A stretch of DNA of 42,210 nt, taken from a virus. A program made the translations under genes and the position numbers. The first letter of the stretch is position 1; the number at the start of each line of letters is the position of its first letter. The notes under the pieces were generated by a model. The model had not been told where the DNA came from. It worked only from the letters and a program-made list of their open reading frames with translations, and did no database searches. Location: IMG/VR virus record IMGVR_UViG_3300034082_002654, positions 1-42,210 of that record; one strand, written 5' to 3'. Positions 1 to 8,198 of this stretch are shown piece after piece.

Positions 1-380
1 TTGCGGTCGTCTCTGAACTCAGTTATTTCACCAGCAATTTGCTTGAGCATGAAATTTTCCAAGACTTGTACATTCTTGGCCAGCTTTTGTTCGTAAACTT
101 TGCGAGCACGTCTGTTGGCTTCTGCCAATTTGACTTTTTGTGCAGCAACTGAACGTTTGTCTTCGGCAAATTCATCTAGTTCTTTGCGGATGACATTGTT
201 CAACATTGTGTCCATGGTTTCCACAAGAACTGCTCTTTCATGCTCAAAACGCACAGCATAGCTTTCTTCCAGCTTGTGCTCTGCTTCCTTGAGCTTTTGG
301 GCAAATGCTTCTTGTAGTGCTGTGCGAGTTTCCTCGCCCAGGACTTCACTCTCAAGAAGTTCTTGTAGGTTCTTTTCCAT
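1..380 (-). CDS. 22: Prohead core scaffold protein, gp22-like (C-terminus outside window)
   Basis: Reads from ATG at 380 towards position 1 without a stop, so only the first about 126 residues are seen. They are strongly charged, rich in Glu, Lys, Ala and Gln, and look like continuous alpha-helix/coiled coil. An AAGGAGAT ribosome site lies just upstream of the start. T4 gp22 is the main internal scaffold of the prohead, degraded by gp21 before DNA packaging. The assignment rests on composition plus position: it directly follows the gp21 protease gene, as in T4 (20-67-68-21-22-23). The major capsid gene would be expected next, beyond the window. No sequence search was possible. Confidence 0.75.
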   Translation of the reverse strand, partial: MEKNLQELLESEVLGEETRTALQEAFAQKLKEAEHKLEESYAVRFEHERAVLVETMDTMLNNVIRKELDEFAEDKRSVAAQKVKLAEANRRARKVYEQKLAKNVQVLENFMLKQIAGEITEFRDDR

Positions 381-398
381 AGGATTGGGATCTCCTTG

Positions 399-1031
399 TT
401 AAATCTTCAACTCATCAACCCAGCGTAGCAGTGTTTGCTTGAGATACTTCTGAGCAGTAGCATCGTGACGCACACTTTCGGCCAGATCCATGATGTTGTT
501 GCCAAACTTTCTGTGTTGCAGTGCTTCATATACTGGAACAGGATATGCACTGGGGGCACTGGGCTTGGCCACTATGTCCACGGTCAACATTTCAAAATCT
601 GAAACATTGCCTAGGTCGTCCACATTGCCAGATCCACGAGAGCTAACCCCCAATTTGACTCCACTTTCCAGCAACGTTTTTGCGATTTGACCGCAGGGAG
701 TGGGCAGCAGCTTGAGCTTGCCCATGCCGTTGGGGCCATCCATCCACATTTTGACAATATTGTGGCTCACTCTGTCCAAATGAATTTGTAGTTCTTGGGG
801 ATGATCCAATTCACCTGGAACTCCATTGTCTGAATTACAGCAATGGTTGATCGTCTCCACAGCCTTGCGGATTTGATCCACGGGATAAACACGCCCGTTG
901 TGATTCTTGATTCCACCCTGGATGAAGATGCCTTCCATGAATAGCTTCTTGGATCCATCTTCCTGACCTTCGGTCAGGAGTTTGAATCCAGCATCATCAA
1001 ATCTCAGGTGTTCTTGTAAAATTAGAGCCAT
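399..1031 (-). CDS. 21: Prohead core protease gp21
   Basis: A 210-residue serine protease of the T4 gp21 family (peptidase S77), which matures the prohead by cutting scaffold, capsid and packaged proteins after [L/I]-x-E motifs. Visible hallmarks are GELDHP with the likely catalytic His near residue 77, and GVSSRGSG with the likely catalytic Ser near 130-131. The length matches T4 gp21 (about 212 aa). The N-terminus MALILQE contains an L-x-E that could be a self-cleavage site. A TAAATA box lies 31 bases upstream (1062-1067). Next gene downstream is the scaffold. Its specificity bears on two proteins at 18.8-21.9 kb with possible cleavage signals. Confidence 0.92.
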   Translation of the reverse strand: MALILQEHLRFDDAGFKLLTEGQEDGSKKLFMEGIFIQGGIKNHNGRVYPVDQIRKAVETINHCCNSDNGVPGELDHPQELQIHLDRVSHNIVKMWMDGPNGMGKLKLLPTPCGQIAKTLLESGVKLGVSSRGSGNVDDLGNVSDFEMLTVDIVAKPSAPSAYPVPVYEALQHRKFGNNIMDLAESVRHDATAQKYLKQTLLRWVDELKI

Positions 1032-1061
1032 TTGTTTTCCTTGGCATTACAATATCACAGT

Positions 1062-1067
1062 TATTTA
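1062..1067 (-). promoter_or_regulatory. TAAATA late promoter box for gp21
   Basis: On the minus strand the bases read TTTTAAATAACTG, 31 nt ahead of the gp21 start. T4 late promoters consist of a single TATAAATA-type box recognised by gp55, which is encoded in this window. Confidence 0.55.
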
Positions 1068-1165
1068 AAAGTGTTTTGGTTATCTGTATGAGTTAGCTAC
1101 CAAAACCTGTGATTTTGAACAAAACTGCCAGAAATGGATAATTTCTGGCAGTTTTAATTCAATTG

Positions 1166-2107
1166 TTAGCGAACCCTTCCGCTGATGGGGCTCTTGGGGT
1201 TTCCAGCACCAAAGCCTTCACTACGATCTTTGTTTAGCAGGGCCTTGCTGTTGCCTTCCTTGCTGACAGCGCTCATGCCATCAGTTGCCTTCCTGCGGTT
1301 GGCCTTGGCACCCATGCTATCGCTGCTGGGAGCACCTTGCAGGTCATAACCAGTGTGCTTGGCACCCTTGCCTGTGACCACAGGCTTGGCACCCATAGTG
1401 TCTTTCTGGCTGGTGGGAACTGGACTCTTGGTGTTGGTTTCTGCACGGGCAAATTTGCCACTGCCTACTTCTCCACCCTTTGCTGCATGCACAACATCTA
1501 GGTCAACGTTTTCGCTCAGTCCATCAAAATCGTCACTTTCATCCATGTCGCTTTCCCAGGCTTCTTCAACCTCTGTATCAGCGTCCATTTCGTCGTGATG
1601 TTCTTGTTCACCAGATTCTTCGTGCTTGAGGGCTTCAAATTCTGCCTTGAGCTCTTCGATAGCAGCTTCTAGGTCAGAAATTCTTTCTTCATCGCCGTCT
1701 GCATGCTCTGAGTCCATGTCCGTGTCATGTTCATCGTCCATGTCCACTTCAATTTCTTCATCTTCGTCATCGGCATCCATGTCATCAACATCGTCAATGT
1801 CTGTGACTTCCAGCTCATCGCCTAGATCATCCACAGCATCGTCAGTGTCTTCTTCCGTGTCCATGCCTTCCATGGGAGCATAGTGTTCTTCAGCGTTGAT
1901 TTCGTCTTGGTTATCTTCAATATCATGAGCCCAGTGATCGCCTTTGTTGCCACCCAACATGTCTTCTTCCATGTCTTCGTGGCTCATCATTTCTTCATGG
2001 ATAGCGCGAGCTTTTTCCAGGAAAATTTGATGCAACAATTCTTGGGCTTTGTCTTCTTGTTCATTGATGAGGTATTCCATTACCTTCATCAGCTTTGCAT
2101 TTGCCAT
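1166..2107 (-). CDS. Acidic prohead core protein, gp68-like
   Basis: A 313-residue protein. I start it at ATG 2107 (MANAKLMK) because an AAAGGAGAC ribosome site lies immediately upstream; an ATG 36 bases further out lacks one. The N-terminal 40 residues form an amphipathic helix followed by a long Asp/Glu-rich segment (about residues 45-215), then a Gly/Ser/Lys-rich tail. T4 gp68 and gp67 are small charged prohead core proteins encoded between portal and gp21, and this gene occupies that position, but it is more than twice the length of T4 gp68 (141 aa). The homology is inferred from synteny and the helical N-terminus. A TAAATA box lies upstream at 2145-2150. Confidence 0.65.
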   Translation of the reverse strand: MANAKLMKVMEYLINEQEDKAQELLHQIFLEKARAIHEEMMSHEDMEEDMLGGNKGDHWAHDIEDNQDEINAEEHYAPMEGMDTEEDTDDAVDDLGDELEVTDIDDVDDMDADDEDEEIEVDMDDEHDTDMDSEHADGDEERISDLEAAIEELKAEFEALKHEESGEQEHHDEMDADTEVEEAWESDMDESDDFDGLSENVDLDVVHAAKGGEVGSGKFARAETNTKSPVPTSQKDTMGAKPVVTGKGAKHTGYDLQGAPSSDSMGAKANRRKATDGMSAVSKEGNSKALLNKDRSEGFGAGNPKSPISGRVR

Positions 2108-2144
2108 GAGTGTCTCCTTTGGTAAAGTGGTCAGACTCAACATA

Positions 2145-2150
2145 TATTTA
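2145..2150 (-). promoter_or_regulatory. TAAATA late promoter box for the gp68-like gene
   Basis: Minus strand reads CTTAAATATATG, 38 nt before the start codon at 2107 and upstream of a good ribosome site. Confidence 0.55.
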
Positions 2151-2189
2151 AGTAGGGTTTGATATCTAGTATGATTTCAGTGAGAAATC

Positions 2190-2414
2190 TTATAGACCTG
2201 GCATGCCTCCTGCTTCTTCTGCAGGGGCTCCATAAATTAATTCCAGTACATCTCTACGTACTAGATTTTCCAACTGTCTAGCTGCTCGCATTTTCTTAAG
2301 CTTGTTGAGGTGTGCAAGAGTTATTCTGGGACGACGAGTATCATCCAATTGCAATTGGCTATACTTGTCATCTTCAGGTGTATAATAAGCGGCTTCTACT
2401 TCGAAAATCTTCAT
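2190..2414 (-). CDS. Small basic prohead-region protein (74 aa), gp67 position
   Basis: Start chosen at ATG 2414 (MKIFEVEA). The frame is open nine codons further upstream, but a TAAATA box ends 5 bases before this ATG. The protein has a basic central segment with RRPRITL and LKKMRAAR, then a short Pro/Gly-rich end. It lies between the fibre cassette and the gp68-like gene, where T4 carries gp67 (prohead core, 80 aa), and its length fits. I recognise the type as a small protein recurring in T4-like phages, but its function is inferred from position only. Confidence 0.6.
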   Translation of the reverse strand: MKIFEVEAAYYTPEDDKYSQLQLDDTRRPRITLAHLNKLKKMRAARQLENLVRRDVLELIYGAPAEEAGGMPGL

Positions 2415-2419
2415 GGAAA

Positions 2420-2425
2420 TATTTA
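2420..2425 (-). promoter_or_regulatory. TAAATA box 5 nt before a start codon
   Basis: Minus strand reads CTAAATATTTCCATG. The gap between the box and the ATG at 2414 is 5 nt, with no ribosome site between, so transcription would start at or next to the start codon. Confidence 0.5.
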
Positions 2426-2476
2426 GTACTTGTTCACACAAGCGTGATGTTTGTTGACTCTAACATCCTCACCCCG

Positions 2477-4093
2477 TTAGGAAATTCTCATCCATAGACC
2501 CCATACTATCAACGTCTTGTTAGTGTCTCCCTGGGCGATGGTCAAACCTTCTCCGCAGGCTGTTCCCATGTTTTTCCAAATTCCAGTCCACGTAGCCACT
2601 AAATTTCCCTCACTATTGTAGGTGCCCATGGTATTCAAAGTTCCAGATGAGTCACTCACAGGAATTATTCCAGCCAATCTCAATTGATTTGCTTCCTTGG
2701 TTGTACCTGGGTAGGCTGTTTGTATGCCTCCATTATTTTCATCGTAGGCCACAGCCAGCGTATACGATCCCACATCACCTGGATTGGGCACAAAAGGTAT
2801 AGTGCCCACTGGCAATGGTCCAGTAGAACCACCACCACCGCCACCACCGCCACCGCTAGTTACAAACCTTTCCACAATTGTCTGTGATCTTATTATTCGT
2901 CCCCCGCGATTGGCTAGTAAGAAAATACCATTACCCCATGCTCCTGCCGAGATATAAAGATCACCTGCTGCCAAACTACTCCAAAAAGTATCAGGAGGTG
3001 TAACGGGCGCCCAATTGAGTCCATCTGGACTGTATCCTATCTTGTTAATGGCACCTGATACAAACAGTCCATTACCATATGATATTGTTTGTACACTATT
3101 ACCTATATCCAGGGTGTCTTGCAGTTCCCAACTTACTCCATTATTACGACTAACAATTATACAGGATTCACTGGCACTAGGGCTATGGCTGGTACCTGCT
3201 ATCCATCTGCCATTTCCATACGTCACAGTGTAATGTGCCCTGTTTGTTTTGACCGGGGTAGTTTGCCTGAGAGTCCATGTTTGTCCATCAGGACTGGTGG
3301 CAATATGATTCTCAAAAATAGCACCAAATTGAGCAGGTTCGGACACAACGCCACCAACTGCTATAAAGGTCCCATTGCCCCAAGATACCCCATATACAGG
3401 CACACCAGCACCCAGAGCGCTTGTAGCCAAAGTATTAAATTGAACAAGATCAGAGCTGAACACAGTGATTCCTGGTTCTGCAGTGGTATTAAGATTGGTC
3501 ATTCCCACAAACACATACCCAATATCTGGGGCATACGCTGCCCTAAAAAATACCTCAGTGCCGCCAGATCGTTTTTGCGTCCAGTTGAATCCGTCTGGAC
3601 TGGAGATAATGGACCCACCAGCACCACATGCTATAAATTGATCTTCTGCGAAAATAACACCATACACTGCTGATCCAAGTACCAATGGATTACCACCATT
3701 CAAATAATCAGTCAAAGGCACAGCAGTAAACCCAAACCCTGACGTATCTGGATTCATAAATCCCACAGCTATCCTGGCTTGGCCAGCACTTTCTCCCACC
3801 ACAACAAAGGTTCCTGCACCATATGTTATACCATAAATGGTGCTGAACATTGTTCCTGGCGTGATATCCACCCAAGTTGATGCCAAATATTGTTGAATAC
3901 TCAATCCTGTTCTGGTCTGCACACTGTCTAAACTCAGAGGAGTAATAGCAGCTTGATTCACTGTACCCAGTTCCATACTCTGGCCATCCTGAGATACTCT
4001 TAAAATTTGACCAGGAGATGCATTACCATATGAACGGGATTTCACATCTGCAATGTCATAACCAATCAATCGTGTATCAAGTAATCTGGGCAT
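2477..4093 (-). CDS. Tail fibre/adhesin with beta-propeller-like repeats
   Basis: A 538-residue protein. Residues about 75-400 hold repeated blades of the form YGNGxFIAVG followed by SPDGxxWT, the pattern of Asp-box/sialidase-like beta-propellers. A run of ten glycines near residue 425 separates this from a C-terminal domain of about 100 residues. The N-terminal motif with ASPGQILRVSQDG resembles the start of phage fibre and decoration proteins. It is likely a virion surface adhesin for host or glycan binding. It lies downstream of the beta-helix fibre gene and a small structural gene on the same strand, so the three may form one receptor-binding cassette. The ligand cannot be told from the sequence. 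An AAGGATAAG ribosome site precedes the start. Confidence 0.7.
   Translation of the reverse strand: MPRLLDTRLIGYDIADVKSRSYGNASPGQILRVSQDGQSMELGTVNQAAITPLSLDSVQTRTGLSIQQYLASTWVDITPGTMFSTIYGITYGAGTFVVVGESAGQARIAVGFMNPDTSGFGFTAVPLTDYLNGGNPLVLGSAVYGVIFAEDQFIACGAGGSIISSPDGFNWTQKRSGGTEVFFRAAYAPDIGYVFVGMTNLNTTAEPGITVFSSDLVQFNTLATSALGAGVPVYGVSWGNGTFIAVGGVVSEPAQFGAIFENHIATSPDGQTWTLRQTTPVKTNRAHYTVTYGNGRWIAGTSHSPSASESCIIVSRNNGVSWELQDTLDIGNSVQTISYGNGLFVSGAINKIGYSPDGLNWAPVTPPDTFWSSLAAGDLYISAGAWGNGIFLLANRGGRIIRSQTIVERFVTSGGGGGGGGGSTGPLPVGTIPFVPNPGDVGSYTLAVAYDENNGGIQTAYPGTTKEANQLRLAGIIPVSDSSGTLNTMGTYNSEGNLVATWTGIWKNMGTACGEGLTIAQGDTNKTLIVWGLWMRIS
2829..2855. repeat. Trinucleotide-like tract encoding a ten-glycine linker
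   Basis: A tract of alternating accacc/gccacc units on the plus strand encodes the poly-Gly linker of the fibre protein on the minus strand. Such tracts can change length by slippage in multiples of three without breaking the frame. Confidence 0.7.
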
Positions 4094-4111
4094 GGTTATC
4101 TTATCCTTGTG

Positions 4112-4528
4112 TTAGCTGGCTGTTGCATTGGCAATTTCTAGAAGACTTACCACAACATCACATCCGTTAGCTTGGCTGGGTTTGACCCAAATTTGATCAT
4201 TTGCGCCCAAGGAGAGATTGCCACTCAAAGGGTCAAACGCATTGGCTGGTACCACTGGATAGGCCTTCACCAGGTAGTACGCATTAGCAGAGTTGAACGT
4301 GAGTGACTGAGAATTTTGAACTAATACATCAACTAATACATTATTAGACAGTAAATTGCTGATTTGCACAGTCAACACCACGCTGGTAATATCAGCTGGT
4401 GCAATTCCGCTGTCCAGAGTGTTGTTGCCTGCCACATATGAATTGACGCCATATATGAATGTGGGGGTATCACTTGTTGTAAGTTTTACTTTGATATTTT
4501 TAAATTTAAAGATGGGCGGTGTTGCCAT
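4112..4528 (-). CDS. Small fibre-associated structural protein (138 aa)
   Basis: The sequence is rich in Val, Ser, Asn and Thr with alternating hydrophobic residues, suggesting an all-beta fold. No signal peptide or membrane segment is seen. It lies between two fibre genes on the same strand with gaps of only about 20 bases, so it is probably co-transcribed and may be a fibre head, chaperone-like or decoration protein. The C-terminal part (residues about 105-138, with LGANDQIWVK and VVVSLLEIA) resembles small virion proteins I associate with marine T4-like phages, but I cannot name a family with certainty. Confidence 0.6.
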   Translation of the reverse strand: MATPPIFKFKNIKVKLTTSDTPTFIYGVNSYVAGNNTLDSGIAPADITSVVLTVQISNLLSNNVLVDVLVQNSQSLTFNSANAYYLVKAYPVVPANAFDPLSGNLSLGANDQIWVKPSQANGCDVVVSLLEIANATAS

Positions 4529-4548
4529 TGTTCAGCTCACTGTTTGTG

Positions 4549-6333
4549 TTATTTTCCGCGTCGTGTCAATGCTAGTATGAATGGTGCCATAAATCCAAAA
4601 ATGCTCTGGTAAAATGCTCTACCATCAATAGCACCTTTTTTCTGGTTAATTCTAAAACTTGGCCTAGCTGATGATTGTATTTGTGTGAGGCTGTTAAACT
4701 CTCCAGGAGTTATTAATCCCACATAAAAATCTCCACTTTCATCAGTGGTTGTGTGATAAATTCTACCGTAGATTGCCAAAGTAGTTGCACTTTCAATACT
4801 TGCTTGTTTTTTGGCAATAGTATATTTATTGGGATCTGATCTGCCTGTGCCGCCTTGGCTGGCACTTAAACTGTGGTAATCCAGGCCGGCTCCAGCATAG
4901 CTCATGGTATAACTGCTTGCTTCAACCAAGCTACCAAATCTTGTACGTATTTGCAATTGGCTTGATGGTGGGGGTGCTACATTTAGAGTAAGAATGCTGT
5001 TGTTGTTGCTACCATCAGCAATGGATTCAACACGATACACTGTGGCAGTGGCAGGAGTGACTGTAACAGTGAGATCACTCAACTGATCATTATAGGCTTT
5101 GTAATTGGGATCGGTGGTCCAGGTTAATTGATTGGCACTGGAAACTTGCCAGGTTTGGTTGACACTTCCTGGCGCACCTCCGTAGGGGGCATTATCTAAA
5201 AATCTATAACCTTCACTCCAGAGTGCGTAATTGCCAAAACTGCAATTGCTGTTGAGCAGAGTAACATGTCCGCCATCCACACACAGGATCCCAAATTGGC
5301 AGAAATTCACAAAGAAGCTCACCAATTGCATATAACCTTTGCCTACTACTTTGACGCCTATGCCACCCAAATTTATCTGTGTGAATGCATCTACTACTAT
5401 GCTGTGCAATCTGCTGGTTTGATTGTTGATTTTATTGCTGTCAACAAGCACGCCGCCTCCTCCAGGATAAACACCGCTGCCTGTGCCTGGATCACCGCTG
5501 ATGCTGCTGCAATTTTGAATATAAGGACTGACATTGATGGTACTGCCTGGCAAAAATGCAAATGCAAATCCAGTTTGCTCTGTGTTGCGCGGCAAATTCC
5601 TTCCACTGGCATTGGCATATACAGTGGGATCCAGAGTATCAGGTATGGGAGTGATATCCAGTGCACTGGGTTCCAGTTTGTGATCTCTCACTGTTATACC
5701 ATACACATATGTTCCACTGTCCAGATAGAAAACATTTTGCGTAGCCAAATCAGCTCTGGGACGCACAGTAACACTACGCAGATTATCACCAATTATGCTG
5801 ACTCCTGCAGGCACACTGATGGGGGTGACTTCTTCATAATCTCCACTGGCAACTAGAATGGTAACATGACCTTCTTCAAAGGTGCCTCCCAGTATCAACT
5901 GAGCAACACTATCACAAGCACCTTTTATTGTTTTTTTGGCAGAATACCAACTGAGACCACTGTTGCTATCGTTACCGTTTTTACTCACATATATGCGATT
6001 GGGAACCAGGCTCTCAGCAATGCTTTGCAAACTGCTGGCATTGACAATAGCCCATTCAAATCCTCCCTGGGCAGCTCGTTGATAAATTTTGAGAGCTTGG
6101 TTTGTGATATCAAACCACAATTGACCTTCTAGAGGATTGGCCGGAGGACTGATATTGGCAAAATTTTCTGTTATATGAACAAGATCTTCATTCAAAGCCG
6201 TGCCGTAATTGGCGAAATTTTTACCAAACAATATCAAACTTGTTCTTGTACTGTTGCTTTCACCAGGAGGTATGCTAGCCAATATGGGCCCGTCGGGCTG
6301 ATTGCGAGTGGTTCGGATGTTGAAATTTGTCAT
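4549..6333 (-). CDS. Tail fibre/tailspike with right-handed beta-helix
   Basis: A 594-residue protein. The N-terminal about 80 residues carry the signature of T4-like fibre/baseplate-attachment domains: LILFGKNFANYG, a short helical stretch, then PLEGQLWFD. From about residue 113 (RIYVSKNGNDSNSG) it becomes a parallel beta-helix of the pectate-lyase type, common in tailspikes that bind or cut surface polysaccharide. The beta-rich C-terminal 180 residues could be a trimerisation or receptor domain. No catalytic pair can be assigned by eye. It is the first gene of the fibre cassette and has a TAAATA box 4 bases before its ATG. Confidence 0.75.
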   Translation of the reverse strand: MTNFNIRTTRNQPDGPILASIPPGESNSTRTSLILFGKNFANYGTALNEDLVHITENFANISPPANPLEGQLWFDITNQALKIYQRAAQGGFEWAIVNASSLQSIAESLVPNRIYVSKNGNDSNSGLSWYSAKKTIKGACDSVAQLILGGTFEEGHVTILVASGDYEEVTPISVPAGVSIIGDNLRSVTVRPRADLATQNVFYLDSGTYVYGITVRDHKLEPSALDITPIPDTLDPTVYANASGRNLPRNTEQTGFAFAFLPGSTINVSPYIQNCSSISGDPGTGSGVYPGGGGVLVDSNKINNQTSRLHSIVVDAFTQINLGGIGVKVVGKGYMQLVSFFVNFCQFGILCVDGGHVTLLNSNCSFGNYALWSEGYRFLDNAPYGGAPGSVNQTWQVSSANQLTWTTDPNYKAYNDQLSDLTVTVTPATATVYRVESIADGSNNNSILTLNVAPPPSSQLQIRTRFGSLVEASSYTMSYAGAGLDYHSLSASQGGTGRSDPNKYTIAKKQASIESATTLAIYGRIYHTTTDESGDFYVGLITPGEFNSLTQIQSSARPSFRINQKKGAIDGRAFYQSIFGFMAPFILALTRRGK

Positions 6334-6337
6334 GTGG

Positions 6338-6343
6338 TATTTA
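6338..6343 (-). promoter_or_regulatory. TAAATA box 4 nt before the tailspike start
   Basis: Minus strand reads GTTTAAATACCACATG. The box ends 4 nt before the ATG at 6333, with no ribosome site in between. Confidence 0.5.
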
Positions 6344-6368
6344 AACTATCCTATAACTGCCTGGTTAA

Positions 6369-8135
6369 TTATGCTGGCGCGCCAGGAGGTGGAGCAGCCG
6401 GGGCAGGCGCAGCGGCTTCTGGTGCTGCGGGTGGTGGTGCTTCTGGTGGTGTCTCCGCACCTGGTTCAGCGCCAGGTATGGGCTCAAATTCTGGTCCCAT
6501 CTCTGGTTTGACTCCCAATGCTCCCAGACCTACTTGATCTTGTTCTAGCGGACTTGTGCCTGTTCTGTCTTTGACTCTCTTGGCGTTTTCTTCTTTCCAC
6601 ATGCGCTCATTTTCCAGGATGTCGCCCTCTGTGAGACCCAGATAGCGTTCCATGGCCCATCTTTTGCTCATGTATTTGACAGCATCTCCGCCCATGACAG
6701 TGTTGAACAAATTGGCACGTTCACTATCCAGAGCCATTTTTCTATATTCACTGAAGCTCTGTGGTGGCATAAATGCCAATTCAAACAAATTGGCAGCTAC
6801 TTCAATGCCTCTGTTCTTGAGAAACAGTTTGAATTCATTATCAAATGTGGGTGCAACAGAATTTTGCAGGCGTTGGCAATATTTGTTGAACCGATATTCC
6901 TGAATAAATGCTGTGCCCACTTTGCCATCATTGTAGCTTGCGGTGCCATCATCTGGACCAGTGGGCAAATAACTGCTGGGAATTCCCAAGCCTCGCATGA
7001 GTTTGTTGTTGAAGTATCTCAGGTCATCAATTGTGCCCAGGTTTTCACCTGCTCCAAGACTTTCAATTTTGGTGCCGCGTTGTTCATTGTTGGTGGCCAA
7101 AAAGAAATCTTCAGTGATGCTGATGGGATTGTAGGCCGTGTCCAGGATGCTGCTGCCACCTCCTGTTCTATTGGGCATGCGTCTCTGATAGATCTCATTT
7201 TTCACACGCTCCACATAGGCCATGGCTCGCTGACCCTGCAACTGACCCACGTCAATGTAAAACACTCTACGCTCAGGAGCTCTCACAATCCTGTAGATGA
7301 GAATGCAATCTTCCAGCAAGTCTTTTTGTTTGTAGGTTTTATACACAGCTTCCAGGATACTCAAGCCAAATGGCCAGTATTGATCCATGCCTTCACTCAA
7401 GCTGCAATGCACCACGTGAGCTGCATCCACTGGCATGCTGTTGGCAGGGTTGTAAAATCTGCTGGTTCTACCACCAGGTGTAGTGGGCTGACCATAGTTT
7501 ATGTTGCCTGCACCTGCTGCTGAATTACTGCTGCGTGGATATCCTCCAGGAAAGCTGTAGTTGTCATGAACCATGGGATTGGTGGCAGTGAGATTCTGCA
7601 TATTGAAGTCCAGATCTCTAATCACATATTGTTCTACACTTTTGCCTTCAGCCTCATTGACAATGATTTTTTCAACTTTGGCTGCATCCACCCACATGAG
7701 TTCAAATGTTTCTGGATCTCTCACAAAGAATTGATCACCATATTTGATGGTGTTGCGGAAAATTCTCCAAATCCTTTTGTTGAATTGATTGATGCTGCAC
7801 CATTGTTGTAGTGTTCTTTTGAGTATCTCAATTTCTGTTTCTGTGAGATCTCCACGGAAAATAAATCTAAAAGGTATGGGCTCATCATCATCCTGATTTT
7901 GGGTGCAAAATTCAGCAATGGTGTCCAATGATCTGTTGATTTCGCTATCCAAGTCAGCTTGATCGTATTGCACATATCTTTCAATACGATTGGGTGCACC
8001 TGCATATACTTCAGGCAGATAGCTTTGAAAATTATGTGATGTGCCAGCATTGCTGTTTTCTTTGCTGAGTTGTTCCAGGCGCTTTGTCATTTGCGCTTGA
8101 CTGGGAACAGTGGTAAAATATTTTCGCCAGGCCAT
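6369..8135 (-). CDS. 20: Portal vertex protein gp20
   Basis: The 588-residue portal forms the dodecameric ring through which DNA is packaged and to which the tail attaches. The N-terminal region (MAWRKYFTTVP, then GAPNRIERYVQYD), the clip/stem section with DFFLATN-type loops and the YLPTGPDD segment are typical of T4-like portals. The length is slightly above T4 gp20 (524 aa), explained by a C-terminal extension of about 45 residues almost wholly Pro, Ala, Glu and Gly. That tail is low-complexity and its role is unknown. A TAAATA box lies at 8167-8172; no clear ribosome site precedes the start. Confidence 0.93.
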   Translation of the reverse strand: MAWRKYFTTVPSQAQMTKRLEQLSKENSNAGTSHNFQSYLPEVYAGAPNRIERYVQYDQADLDSEINRSLDTIAEFCTQNQDDDEPIPFRFIFRGDLTETEIEILKRTLQQWCSINQFNKRIWRIFRNTIKYGDQFFVRDPETFELMWVDAAKVEKIIVNEAEGKSVEQYVIRDLDFNMQNLTATNPMVHDNYSFPGGYPRSSNSAAGAGNINYGQPTTPGGRTSRFYNPANSMPVDAAHVVHCSLSEGMDQYWPFGLSILEAVYKTYKQKDLLEDCILIYRIVRAPERRVFYIDVGQLQGQRAMAYVERVKNEIYQRRMPNRTGGGSSILDTAYNPISITEDFFLATNNEQRGTKIESLGAGENLGTIDDLRYFNNKLMRGLGIPSSYLPTGPDDGTASYNDGKVGTAFIQEYRFNKYCQRLQNSVAPTFDNEFKLFLKNRGIEVAANLFELAFMPPQSFSEYRKMALDSERANLFNTVMGGDAVKYMSKRWAMERYLGLTEGDILENERMWKEENAKRVKDRTGTSPLEQDQVGLGALGVKPEMGPEFEPIPGAEPGAETPPEAPPPAAPEAAAPAPAAPPPGAPA

Positions 8136-8166
8136 GCTTGAGGTACGTTTCCAAGTTATTTCATTA

Positions 8167-8172
8167 TATTTA
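8167..8172 (-). promoter_or_regulatory. TAAATA late promoter box for the portal gene
   Basis: Minus strand reads TGTAAATATAATG, 31 nt ahead of the portal ATG at 8135. Confidence 0.5.
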
Positions 8173-8198
8173 CATGGTATTTGACTGGAGGATCAATA

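Noticed and set aside
1626-1883. Ser-rich plus-strand frame opposite the acidic prohead protein
   Set aside because: It is the complement of GAN/GAY-rich codons of the acidic segment and has no ribosome site.
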